This document shows, piece after piece, positions 9,303 to 19,456 of a stretch of DNA of 24,649 bases (the first letter of the stretch is position 1; the number at the start of each line of letters is the position of its first letter). The notes below the pieces were generated by a model. The model was not told the DNA's origin. It made no database searches and was given only the letters and a program-made list of their open reading frames with translations. The position numbers and the translations under genes are program-made. This DNA is from Baffinella frigidus (taxonomy: Eukaryota > Cryptophyceae > Cryptomonadales > Baffinellaceae), in assembly GCA_026770585.1 (NCBI GenBank), contig MU646433.1:567799-592447 (forward strand), written 5' to 3'.

Positions 9303-10628
9303 ATGTCGGCCGCGGACGACGAAGAGTTCTGGAGCGACTCCGTCGAAAACGTCGAGAGGGCCCCACCGCCGTCCGGTGTGAAGCCCGGGCTGTGGGAGGC
9401 AGCGATGGATCGGCAGACGCAGAACCCGTCGTCTTCCTTCTCGGGAGGCGCCCCGTGGTTGATGACGCCACAGCCGTCAAACAAGAGCGTGAGTGCACGC
9501 ACCCTCGAGCATCCATACCGCATCCAACTGTTTTCAACCTGCGCCAGAAACCTCGTTCTCCTGCTTCTCGCACACTCAGCAAGAACCCAGCCTCAGTCGA
9601 GGGTGCTGAGATCAGAATTTGGGCGGGCGTGCAGGCCGCAGACGCATCTTCTCGCGAGCAGGGACTCCCCTCCTCGCTCCAACGCGCGCGGGCCAACTCC
9701 GCCTCCTTTTTCAAATCCATCCAACACGAATTCCCGACGCGGAGCCTGGTGCGAGAAGACTTCTCATCCATCCCCAGCACCCCGAACCACGAAGACCTCC
9801 CCGCAACGTGCTTCACGTTGGTGGAGAACTCGACAGGTGGGTGGGGCGATTCTCTCTGGGATCTCTCAGCAGACCTCTCGCGGCGCAGCGACCGCCTCCC
9901 CTCCCCAGGGCCTGGGGGTGCGGGAACGGGCGCCAGTCCTCCTGGGTGGGGGGTAGTTCACGGGAAGCGCCCACCAGCTCCCTCCGCTTCGGCAGCACGC
10001 CCCGCGTCGCAGGGCCTCCCGGGAGGAGGAGTGGGGGCGCCGCCGGGAGCGCAGTGGCGTGGGACAGGAATCGAGCAGGGGGCGAATTTGCCCGCGTCAC
10101 CGCATGACTTCACGCGGGCGCGGCACGACGCGAACCGAATGGCGAGGATGGAAAGGAGCGTGCATGATTGGCAGAGCCAGGGCGAGAGTTCCGCCAACGC
10201 TGCGGTCTGCTCCTGCTCTCCTTTACGTTATTTAGGGGAGTTGGTCCACCATATGCGAGCACCTCGCGCTTCCGTAAACAGGATCTGCAAAAAAATCGTT
10301 GTTTCTTACGTACAGCACGCGGTTCTGGCGTGGCGTGGTTTGACGCTGCTCGTAGGGTCCGCCCTTGTGTAGATGTGCGAGCAATCCCCGCGTTGCACTA
10401 CCGCATCCCACGACTTGTCGGATTGCCTGTCCTTCCCACCGGCATCGTCACCTGTTTCACAGTACCGTATCTTTTCCTCTGGAGCGTTCTGGGTTCCGGG
10501 TCCCGGGTCCCGGGTTTCGGTGTCAGGTGGCACGGGATTTATCGCACTGGTCCCATCGTTTATTGACTGCTGCTCAACCCTAAACCCTACCCCCTAAAAC
10601 CTACACCCTAAAGCCTAAATCCTCAACA

Positions 10629-10660
<32 letters not shown>

Positions 10661-13600
10661 AACCTTAACCTTACACCCTCAACCCCCTACTCTAAACCTT
10701 ACACCCTGAATCCTGAACCCTAAACCCTAAACCCTTAACCCAACCCCTCAACTCTTAACCCTTAACCCTTAACCCTAAACCCTAAACCCTAAACCCTAAA
10801 CTTCAAACCCTAAACCCTAAACCCTAAACCCTGAACCCTAAACCCTGAACCCTTAACCCCAAACCCTGAACCCTGAACCCTGAACCCCAAACCCTAAAAC
10901 CCAACACCCCCACCCTAAACCCTAAAACCTAAACCGTAAACCCCAAATCCTAAACCCCAAAACGTCAACCCTAAACCAACTCTAAACCCGAAACCTCAAC
11001 CCAAAGCCCCAAATCCTCAACCCTAAACCCTAAACCCCAAACTTTGAGCCCTAACCGACACCCATGCTCCAGGTAAAAATGGAGGGGAAGCTATTGCTGA
11101 GCGAGCAGGAGACTTGGCATTGTCAGGAGAGGCTTGCGCAGGAGCGTGCAGTGCATCAGAAGCTCAAGTCTGACCTCGAGGCACGCCTTGAGGTGCGCGC
11201 GTTCGTATTGTGTGGGGAGTTTTTCTAGGCGTTGGTGCGTTGGTTCGTTGGTTCGTTGCGTGCTTGCTTGCTTGGCTGATTGGTTGCTTGCTTGGTTGCT
11301 TGCTTGGTTGCTTGCTCGGTTGCTTGCGGAGTTGCTTGGTTGTTTGTTTGGTCTCTGTCTTGCTCGGTCGGTCGGTCGGTCGGTCGAACAGTTGGTTGTT
11401 TGGTTTGTTATTATAAATTGATCGACTGATTGGTGGCGGGCGGGCGGGAACATCAATTGATCGGTGTACCGATCGTTTCCTGGATCCATTCTGATTTTGT
11501 TTCACGAAGCTGGCACCTCTCCCCTCTTTCCCTCTCCCTCTCCCTCCCCCCCCCAACCCTCTCCCTCCTTCCCCAAACTCCGAACCCTCCCACAGGCAGC
11601 GAACACAGAGACGCACACGCAGCGCCTCCACATTTCGCGCCTCGAAGCATCCCTGGCAGCAGCCTCCTTCCAAGCTGCCGTCTCCCCATCCCGCCGCGCC
11701 GCGCCCCCCACCCCCCCAAGCCCCCCCTTCCCGGGCAAGTCTCCGAACACCTCGATCGACGCAGACGCGCTTGCAGTGCGACAAGCGGCGGAGGGGGGGG
11801 GGGGGGATAAGGGAGGGGGGGGCGCGGAGAAGGTGTGCCATTTCCCGTCCTTTCAGGGTCCCAAACTTGTTTGCTGAGCTTTCATGTAAGTGTCTCGAAC
11901 TTGGTTACTCAGCTTGCAGCAAGAACCATGGCGTTAGCCCGCTCGAGGAAAGGCTTTCACCGTTTGACCAACCCCAGCATGCGTTGCCCTGCGGAGCGGG
12001 TTGCATGCGCGAAAAAATAACTGCTGTATCTCTTGGCAACGCCACCATCTATGAACGGTTGCTCTTTTTTTCAGGTCTAACCCGGGCGCTCCTCTCTGGA
12101 AACCGCTGAATCTCGGGGGCAAACTTTTCAGGGGCAGGTGCAGGGAGGCAGCCCAGCGGGGGCGGGGGAGACAGAGGAGCGAGACCGGGGGTGGATTCCC
12201 GCGGAGGAGACGCGGGTGTTCAAGGACGTGATCGCGCTGCGGACTGAGGAGCTTCACGTCACACGATCGCGGCTTGATTCGTACCAGGAATGCGCCTCGA
12301 CCCTCTGTAAACGTTGATGGTTTGGAACCAGCCTCGCCAACTTTCCTCATTGTTTCATTCTATCCGTGGGCGCGGCTGTTTCTTCGGTCAGTTGTTTTGT
12401 AGATTTCGGGTTGGCGCGGAATTCACATCAGGTCGGGTTATCAAAAAAAATCCAAAAATGGGTTTTGGTGCTATCTTGGACCTGGATATGATGACAAGAT
12501 CGCACCTACAACCTGTCGCAAAGCGAACAACTTCACGTTTGTTCGTTCCCCGATCTCCCAACCTGATCTCGAGAAATTGCGCGCTAACCCGGAATGCACA
12601 ATAGTGAATGTGGGCTTGATGGGCAGGCGGAGCTAGGGCAGGCAGCTCACCTTCTGGTTGAGGACCATTCGCGCATCCAGGCGAGCGTCCCTTTCCTTTT
12701 CTTTGTCAGGACTTTTCGGGTTGATTCGCCCCCGCCATAGTCGGACACCCCTTATGTGGAAAGACTCGCCTGAGCCGTCTAGGGGGGTGGTCTGTATCAC
12801 TCCCGAGCCTCACGTCGGGTGACCCAATAGTCTATGCGGCGTATTCCACCAACCACTCTCGGCTCGGAGCGTTTCCCGGTGTAGCAGGATCACCCCCCCG
12901 CGCAGCAGGTAACAAAGAGAGATCGAGAGAGAGAGAGTCAGACAGGCAGAAAAAACGGCACAGGGGGGGGGGTCACGGAAGAGCGCTGCACCCTCTTCCT
13001 CGAGGTTCCCCGAAGGTTGGGGGAAGCGTAACGTCGATGCGTCGGTATAGCTCCACCTTTCATCGGCATCCATGTCCTTGCAAGGTATGCTTGGCTTAAT
13101 TATTCTTCATGATTTGGTTCCCAGAGGTTCCTCGAAGTCCTAACCTCTGCAGACTAGGGTTCCCCTAAGCCCTAACCCCTACTGCCTAGGGTTCTCCTGA
13201 ACTCTAACCCCTAACGGCGCAGGCGATACAGCGGGCGTGGCTTCACCTTTCGGTGACTCTGATGCCCGTGGAATGGTGTGCGTGGCTGAAATCTTCTGTA
13301 TGGTGAGCAGACGATGCATCGGGCGTCGTTGCAAGCGTTCATCGAGCGCGACGACGCCCTCAAGCGCGCGGTATCCCTCCATCCTCTCCAACCGCCTGCA
13401 AGTCTCTCTATCTCCTGCTCTCTCTCTCTCTCTCTCGTCCTCGCTCTCGCTCTCTCTCTCTCTCTCTCTCGCTCGCTCGCGCTCTTTCTCTCTCTCTTGT
13501 TCTCGCTCTCTCTCTCTCTCACTCTCGCGCTCTGTCTCTCTCTCTCTCTCTCTCTCGCTCGCTCTCTCTCTCTCCAGCGGTATCACTCCCTCCTCCTCAA

Positions 13601-16600
13601 CCGCATGGAAGAAACGCCACGGTGAAGTGTGTCGGACTCTCATGAAACCGCCACCGCGGCGCGACGGCTCAAATCGCGGAGTAGAAATAACCCCACGGAA
13701 CGTAGTTATGTTTGTTTCAGCTTGGTTGCGCTTTGTTAAGCTTGAACACGCTTTGTTAAGCTCGGCTGAGCTTTGGCAAGGGTGGATGATCTGTGTCAAG
13801 AGGATCTGGCTACCGTGCGGTGGTCACAAGGTGGTCACGAGGTGGTGGTATTCACAAGGTTCGTGTGTCCCCATGAACCGTTGGATGACGAGGTGGTCAC
13901 GAGTTTCGTGTGCCCCCATTGACCGTGAGATGACGTTATCCTCCAACCGGTTGCAGGGGGACGCGAGGAGGGTCATCGAAGAACTGGCGAGCGAGGCATG
14001 GGATGCCGCGAGGATGGCCTCCGACATGGAGGAGCAGGTTTGAACCCATGAACCCTACACTCTAACCCCTAAACCCCAAACCCTGAACCCTTGACCCCAA
14101 ACCCTCAACCCTCAACTCCAAACCCTCAACTCCAAACCCTAAACTCTAAACCTTAAACCCTAAACCCTGAACCCTGAACCCTAAACCCTGAACCCTAAAC
14201 CCTAAACCATAAACCATAAACCCTGAACCCTGAACCCTGAACCCCAAACCCCAAACCCTGAACCCCGAACCCCAAACCCCAAACCCCAAATATCCAACCC
14301 TGAACCCCTGCACCCTCAACCAGGCTGGCGTAGTGCATGGCCTCCTGTCGCGATGCTTGGAGCAGGCTTGCTTGGGGGCCGCGCGCGAGGGGCATCTCCG
14401 TGGGGAGGTCGCGCGCCTCCTCGCGGATGCTGCCGCGCGGAAACGCGTGGCTGATAAGGAGGCGCGCGATATGGTGGAGGCGGTGCATAGTCGGGATTTT
14501 GCAGGGAGGATGCAGGGGCAGATGGCGGAGTCGGATTTGCATCAGGCGAGAAGGGCCGTGCGGATGGGGCAGGGCTCGTACGAAACCCTACTCCTGAAAC
14601 CCGAAACCCTAGACCTAAACCCTACACTTAAACCTACACCTAAAGCTACACCTACACCTCAACCTCAAACTGTACCTAGACCTAAACCTAAACCTAAACC
14701 TGAACCTACTTCTAAACCTAAACCTCAACCTAAACCTAAACCTAAACCTAATCCTAATTATACACCTAAACCTAAACCTACATGTCAACCATCCCCCCTA
14801 AGCCCGGAAGCACTCATCTCAGGTACGTTGAGCTGGAGCGAGCAATGGAAAAGTGCTTCTCGCCTGGCGCTCGCAACCCCCGGTGCGCCATCCTCCCTGC
14901 CCCTCCCGCATCAACTCTCCGATTCCGTATGTGGGTCAGTTTTTCGATCGAGCGCCGCGATGCATGCGGCTGCCTTGCGATGCAGGGAAGCACACATGAT
15001 GGCTGTCGGGGGCGCGCTCCCATCCGTTTGCGTCTGGCTCTCTCTCGCTACGCCGCGTGCCTCGTGTAGGTGCTTGGGCTTTCGGGCGGGGTCACGCCGC
15101 GCGCCGCGCGCCCCCCCCCTCCCCCCAACACACACACACGGCAATGCACGAGACCACGGGGGTTGAGGGGATCGAGGACGTGCGCGGCAGGTATACATAT
15201 TTATACCGCGTCAGCTACAAATATTTATGCCGCGGCAGGTATACATGATTATATTGCGGCAGGTATAAATGGTCATACCGCGGTAGGACTGAATAATTTT
15301 ACCCGCGGTTGGTGTAAATGATTATACCCGCGGCAGGTACACAGGGGATGCGACACTGGACGCGACTGGCTCGAACAGTCACGTTACCGGCGGGAACGGG
15401 AGCGGCGTGGGGGGTGGAGGGTGGAGCGGGGCAGTCGAGCAGCGCACCATCGTTGCGGAGCTCGAGCGCACACGGTTGGCCTTTTCAGAAAGCACTTGTT
15501 AGAAAGTATTTTTCTTTTCGGAAATCATTCATTTTATTTGATGCTGGACTGCTCCGCGGCGCTTGGCAGCGAAGCCAAAACCAAGCCTGCTTTTTCAAAT
15601 GCCCGCACGAGTTCTCGCACGCAGGCATTTTTTTCCTCGCGAGAAGCGCGCGTGCGTGTGCCGATGGTGTTTCTCGCACGTTGGGATACGTTGCATCGTC
15701 CACTTTCCATTGCGTTTACGGGACCAGGTTTGCGCCAAATATACGTTGGTACACAAAGCGTAGAGTGCACGGACCTTATCACGTCCGGGGTTGTGTCCTG
15801 GATGGCAGGCGGGTGACCGGGATGATAAGTTGCATGGTCCACTTTTGCAGGCGGCTGACCGGAATGGCGGGCGTCACGCCCGGAGAGGAGACATCCTCGT
15901 CCACTGGCTTCCTCCTCTCGATCATCCTCCAGGTGTGTTCCATGTTTTATCGCATGCCAGCAAAATCACCGTGTCCTTCCTCCAGAAACCTCTTCCTAAA
16001 TGGGCCCCTCGTTCACTACTTTTTGATGGAACCCGTACAAAATGCTCCAGTACAAAGAGCATCCAAAAACATTTAGTGAAGAGCCCAGATTAACCGCAGC
16101 AGAGCTATGAAGTGTCTGCGAGCGCGAGCAGCGAAGGTGTGGGACCAACCCCAGTGATTTCAGGCACTCTCCCCCACCACCTCATCTGACGCCCCGGTCT
16201 TTATACCCCCCCCTGACGTGAACCTGGGCAGATGCAAACGGCGCTGGAAAGTGGGTGGAAGGCGATCGAGGAGCGCGACCGCACGCTGGATGCTCTCTCA
16301 TCCGTCGCTGACCAGGTGCCTCCCCCACCCCCCCCCCATCCACGTTCCCTAGCTTATGTTGACATACTGGGTGCATGTCACACATCCGCCAATTTTGGGG
16401 TTACACAGAGCCCGGTCTCAAAACACCAAATAGACTGAGACAGGGTTAGGCCGTGCTGTTCCCTGGACAAACGTGATGCCCTGCCCCGCTGGCACCCCCC
16501 CCTCCGCGACGGCAATTGGCGCCAACTGCCTTGCCGTGGCTCTCCATTCCTAGAATACAGCAAAGGTGATATGAGGCTCTGTCCAGGGCACACGCACCTC

Positions 16601-17394
16601 ACCAGGGATATAGATCAAATCAAATGTTGGTGCAGGTATAGGTTAGCATGATGCGAGAGGATGGGAGGGGGGAGAAGGGGTTCGTGGGCAGTTCTCTTAG
16701 GGGAAAGGGCACCTCTGGTAGACCAGCGATCCCCGCACTGACACATCACTCTTCGTACACACTGAAACATGACTCTTCGTACGTATATACGTATACGTAA
16801 ACACATTTATGTATGATTGACTTACCCCCCCACATCACCAACCTGCCTACCAACCTACGAACCTACCAACCCCGCACTGAAGCATGATTCCTGGTAGTCA
16901 CATACGTATACGCATACACATACAAAGGTATAGATTGACTTAACCCCCCCACAGATCCAACCTGCCTACCAACCTACCAACCCCTCGCTGAAGCATGCGC
17001 ACATCCGTGTGCGGATACACATACACGTACCATTGACCTCCCGCTGGGAGTGAGCCACCTTTCGGAGGCGGCTCACCCACTAAGACTCACCCTGAAGTCA
17101 AAGTACCGGATCCAAATGTCTTACTCTCCAACAGGGGGCGAGTCATCTGTCGGAGGCGGCGAAGACGCAGGGTGGGCTGGAGTGTGCTCTGCTCTCGCGG
17201 GACCAGGCCATCGAAACCCTCAGGCAAACCCTCAACCCCCCGCCCCGCCCCGCTACACCACACAACTACCTACCCGGTTGCATGAGGGTGTTGTCTGAGG
17301 GTTCCCGGCCCCACCACCCTCAGACAATCCCGGGAGCGTGGCACCGATAAAACACGCGTTATCTATCCGCCTGCTTGTTCTCTCGCCCTCGTTC

Positions 17395-17425
<31 letters not shown>

Positions 17426-19456
17426 CGCTCGCTCGCTCGCTCGCTCTCGCTCGCTCGCTCTATCTCTCTCGCTCGCTCGCTCTATTCTCTTTCTCTCTCC
17501 CGCTGACGACATGACCCCCCCCCACGCAGGGCGCTACTCTCAGAGAAGGAAGGGCAGGCGGCATCCGAGGCGGTGCACACGGCAGAGCGAGCGCGGATGC
17601 TTCAGGACTCAGTGCGCGAGCTGCAGCGATCCCTCGATCACGCTCACCACCAGGTGTTGTCACCATCTTTCCAGGGGGGGTGGAGAGTTTCAAGAGATAG
17701 CCCGAAACACTGAAGCACCTCATCCTGCTCGACGTCTGGAATCTTTTGATGGTGATAACCTCGACGCCGCCACCAGGTGTGTTGGTTGTTACCACCAGGT
17801 GTGTTGGTTGTTTTGGGAGTGGTCGGTCGGTGGGTTGGTTGGTTAGATGGATGGTTGGTTGGCTGGTTGGTGGGTTGCTTGGTTGTTTGGTCGGTGGGTC
17901 GTTGACGCATGGTTGGTGGGGGTGATGATTGCAGTGCACCACATGACCATGCTCTCCGCACACCACCAGGCACGCGTCTACCAACAGGAGGCAGTGCAGG
18001 CCACGGCGGAGCTCCAAGCGGTGCGTCCTGGCCCCCCCCCTACCTTGAACCCTAAACTATAAACCCTAACCCCCCGGCCTTCCTGTCGGCACACGTCCTC
18101 ATCTCGAAAACCAACCAATCTACACAGCGGGCTACGAAGGGATTTTCGGGCTGGAAATACCGAGATTTCGTTGCCTTATCCGTGGGAACCCCCATATGTC
18201 CCTACGGTACTAGCTACCGTAGGGCCTAAGGATTGTTCACTAGGGGGGGGGGTTGTTCAAAATCCCTTTGAAGTGGAGTGTGTGGCAGGGCCCTGCGAGC
18301 AAAAACCCGACAACTTGATCCCCGCTTCACCCTGTGTTCCACACACTCTCACACTCACACACTCACACACTAACACTCTCTCTCAAACACACACTCCATG
18401 GAGCCAGGCGCCTCTAGCACCTCCCCCCCTAACGACCCCCCCCCCCATCCACGCAGGTGCGCTACGTGGTGTCATCGCGTGCAGCAACCAACAACGCCTC
18501 CCCATCCCCGACCTCCCGGCAGCGCCCCCTCTCCCCCTCCCCCCGCGCCCCCTCCCCAGCCCCGAGCATCCCCGGGGCGGAGGGGCATGCCACGGCACGC
18601 TGGTGGGGAGGAGGAGGAGGAGGAGCTCCCGCACACAATTCGCCGCCTCCGCTCTCTCCGCCTCCCGGGCACGAGCACGGGCACGTTGGCGCAGTGCCCG
18701 CGTCAGGCGCTGCGAGGGCGGGGACACCATCGCGCGGCATGCCACTTCATGACGCCTTTCGCCCAAGCAGCCCGTCCCCCGGAGCCTCCAGCCGCCCTCC
18801 CCCTCACACGTACACACCCCCGTCCGCCTCCCCCCACCGACAGTGGGGGGCAGGATACCCCCAAGACACGCACCCCCCGCAGCGGCAGCCCTCACCCCGC
18901 GTCCCCACCCCGCGCGCTGCCTCCCCCCGCGCCTCCCCCTACCAGCCAGCCCTCCCCCCCGCGCACCGCCCTCCTCCAGCCGCGCAGCAACATCCCTCCC
19001 CCGCGCCCGCGGCACACCCGGGCCCCTCCCCGCGCACGCTCCAGCATCCCCCCGCGGGTGGTCCGCAGCAACCGGCGCAGCGCGCGATGTCGCCGCCGCC
19101 GCCACCGGGGCGCCAGAGCGGTGCGCCAGGGGTGGGGGGGCAGCAGGCGGGATCGCCGCAGGGCGTGTCGCGGCCTCCGCGCGGCGGCGGGGAACTCCCA
19201 TGGGGTGGCGAGGGTGCGGGGAACTCCAGTGCGGTGTCAAGCCCCGGGAGGAGGCGGTCGATCACCACCCCAAGGTTCACGTCGCCGGTGAGTGGCGAGG
19301 CGTGAGTAGCACATTCCGAATGAACATCACGAGTATCCCTTAACTGGCGAGGTGGTCATTTTTTTACCGTCAAGAGGTCCTGTGCAGGTCTCAGGGTCCT
19401 ACGATAGGGTGTATGAGCCCACTCGGCACTGGGATACAGCGCTGCATGCCCTCTGA
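9303..19456 (+). CDS. Gene C: ~1,030-residue coiled-coil protein with proline-rich tail (about 20 exons)
   Basis: No family is recognised. Inferred exons: 9303-9488, 9548-9836, 9996-10204, 11073-11192, 11596-11775, 12138-12306, 12403-12431 (weak), 12627-12686, 13311-13370, 13957-14037, 14324-14577, 14823-14852, 15337-15474, 16100-16136, 16232-16315, 17135-17223, 17530-17653, 17970-18020, 18457-19287, 19388-19456. All junctions keep phase, including four phase-2 joins in a row (14577/14823, 14852/15337, 15474/16100, and 17223/17530 with a GC donor). The ATG at 9303 opens an acidic N-terminus ([17 protein letters not shown]). Exons 11073-18020 encode heptad-rich helix ([57 protein letters not shown]). 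Exon 18457-19287 is a 277-residue Pro/Ser/Gly/Ala-rich, probably disordered tail, and the last exon ends DTALHAL-stop. A cytoskeletal or scaffold role is plausible but unproven. Confidence 0.72.
10568..11062 (+). repeat. ~490-bp degenerate CCCTAAA telomere-type array in gene C intron
   Basis: The tract is continuous CCCTAAA/CCCTCAA/CCCTGAA/CCTTAACC variation inside the 868-bp intron 10205-11072. The C-rich strand is the sense strand. The acceptor CTCCAG|GTAAAA follows 10 bp after the last recognisable unit. Confidence 0.92.
11205..11450 (+). repeat. Quasi-tandem TTGCTTGG / GGTCGGTC tract
   Basis: GTTGCTTGCTTG units pass into GGTTGTTTGTTTGG, GGTCGGTC and finally GGCGGGCGGGC. The tract fills most of the intron between exons 11073-11192 and 11596-11775. 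Open frames through it are purely repetitive ([10 protein letters not shown]) and are not treated as coding. Confidence 0.85.
12307..12626 (+). other. Gene C intron or two introns with a possible 29-nt micro-exon
   Basis: Exon 12138-12306 ends in phase 1 and exon 12627-12686 begins in phase 0, so a connecting exon is needed unless a different donor is used. 12403-12431 (TTGTAG before, GTCGGG after; FGLARNSHQ) fits both phases. An alternative is donor GTCACA at 12258, in phase 0, which would drop 17 helical residues. Confidence 0.3.
12687..13310 (+). other. Gene C intron region with a short GA tract and telomere-like fragments
   Basis: This region contains GAGAGATCGAGAGAGAGAG at about 12915-12935 and scattered CCCTAACCCC units at 13138-13215. 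A possible mini-exon [10 protein letters not shown] lies at 13223-13252 (GCGCAG before, GTGACT after, phase 0). The mini-exon is not needed for phase, so it is only a candidate. Confidence 0.35.
13400..13577 (+). repeat. CT microsatellite, ~175 bp, gene C intron
   Basis: CTCTCTCT with CTCGCTCG interruptions, on the sense strand between exons 13311-13370 and 13957-14037. It starts 30 bp after the 5' splice site. Confidence 0.92.
14040..14323 (+). repeat. Telomere-type array that ends in a 3' splice site
   Basis: The whole 286-bp intron between exons 13957-14037 and 14324-14577 is a degenerate CCCTAAA/CCCTGAA/CCCCAAA array. Its last unit, CCCTCAACCAG, is the acceptor. Confidence 0.9.
14585..14790 (+). 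repeat. Hexamer CCTAAA/CCTACA tract
   Basis: The period here is 6 (CCTAAA, CCTACA, CCTCAA), not 7, so it is a distinct derivative. It fills most of the intron between exons 14324-14577 and 14823-14852. It is translatable as Lys-Pro repeats, but phase-2 splicing around it keeps the coiled coil continuous (MGQGS then [10 protein letters not shown]). Confidence 0.85.
15184..15345 (+). repeat. 24-bp minisatellite, ~6.5 units, supplying an acceptor
   Basis: Units start at 15184, 15208, 15232, 15256 and 15280, then a 25-bp unit at 15304 and a partial at 15329. The consensus begins GCGGCAGGTATACATGATTA. Each unit carries CAG|GTA. The last partial unit provides the CAG used as acceptor for exon 15337-15474. 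Confidence 0.85.
15475..16099 (+). other. Gene C intron (625 bp), nothing certain
   Basis: No tandem repeat or exon is evident. AT content is somewhat higher near 15480-15540 and 15990-16060. Open frames of 66-252 codons on both strands show no domain or heptad pattern. The flanking exons join in phase (ERTR then [12 protein letters not shown]). Confidence 0.45.
16735..17045 (+). repeat. ~100-118-bp tandem satellite, about 2.5 copies
   Basis: Landmarks recur in order. CACTGAAACATGA/CACTGAAGCATGA/CGCTGAAGCATGC occurs at about 16757, 16875 and 16986. ATACGTATACG-type stretches follow each copy, then GATTGACTTA at 16815 and 16933 and ATTGACCTC at 17032. CAACCTGCCTACCAACCTAC occurs in two copies. 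It lies in the 819-bp intron 16316-17134. Confidence 0.75.
17052..17072 (+). pseudogene. Decayed partial copy of the exon at 17135
   Basis: The 21 bases here match 17140-17160 at 18 positions and encode the same SHLSEA motif, 88 bp upstream of the exon itself. The match fades on both sides, and no usable donor follows. Confidence 0.55.
17385..17508 (+). repeat. CT/CTCG microsatellite in gene C intron
   Basis: CTCTCTCT merging into (GCTC)n, sense strand, directly upstream of the acceptor CCCCACGCAG at 17529. It acts as an extended polypyrimidine tract. Confidence 0.92.
17812..17905 (+). repeat. GGTTGGTTGG tract in gene C intron
   Basis: Imperfect GGTTGGTT/GGTCGGTGG units in the intron between exons 17530-17653 and 17970-18020. 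It is preceded by a duplicated CACCAGGTGTGTTGGTTGTT near 17771-17812. Confidence 0.8.
18021..18456 (+). other. Gene C intron with telomere-like stub, hairpin and CA tract
   Basis: The intron opens with a short CCCTAAACTATAAACCCTAACC stretch split over 18048-18071. It then has the hairpin CCCTACGGTA-loop-TACCGTAGGG at 18200-18224 and a CACTCACA tract at 18345-18395. The final C run leads to the acceptor CCACGCAG at 18456. Confidence 0.6.

Noticed and set aside
9166-9381. Possible earlier start for gene C in another frame
   Set aside because: The frame at 9303 gives an ATG followed by an acidic N-terminus and a consensus GTGAGT donor at 9489; the 9166 frame has neither.
18383-19240. Minus-strand 285-codon open frame opposite the gene C tail
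   Set aside because: It is a shadow of the GC-rich Pro-rich exon 18457-19287, whose plus-strand frame fits the splice phase on both sides.
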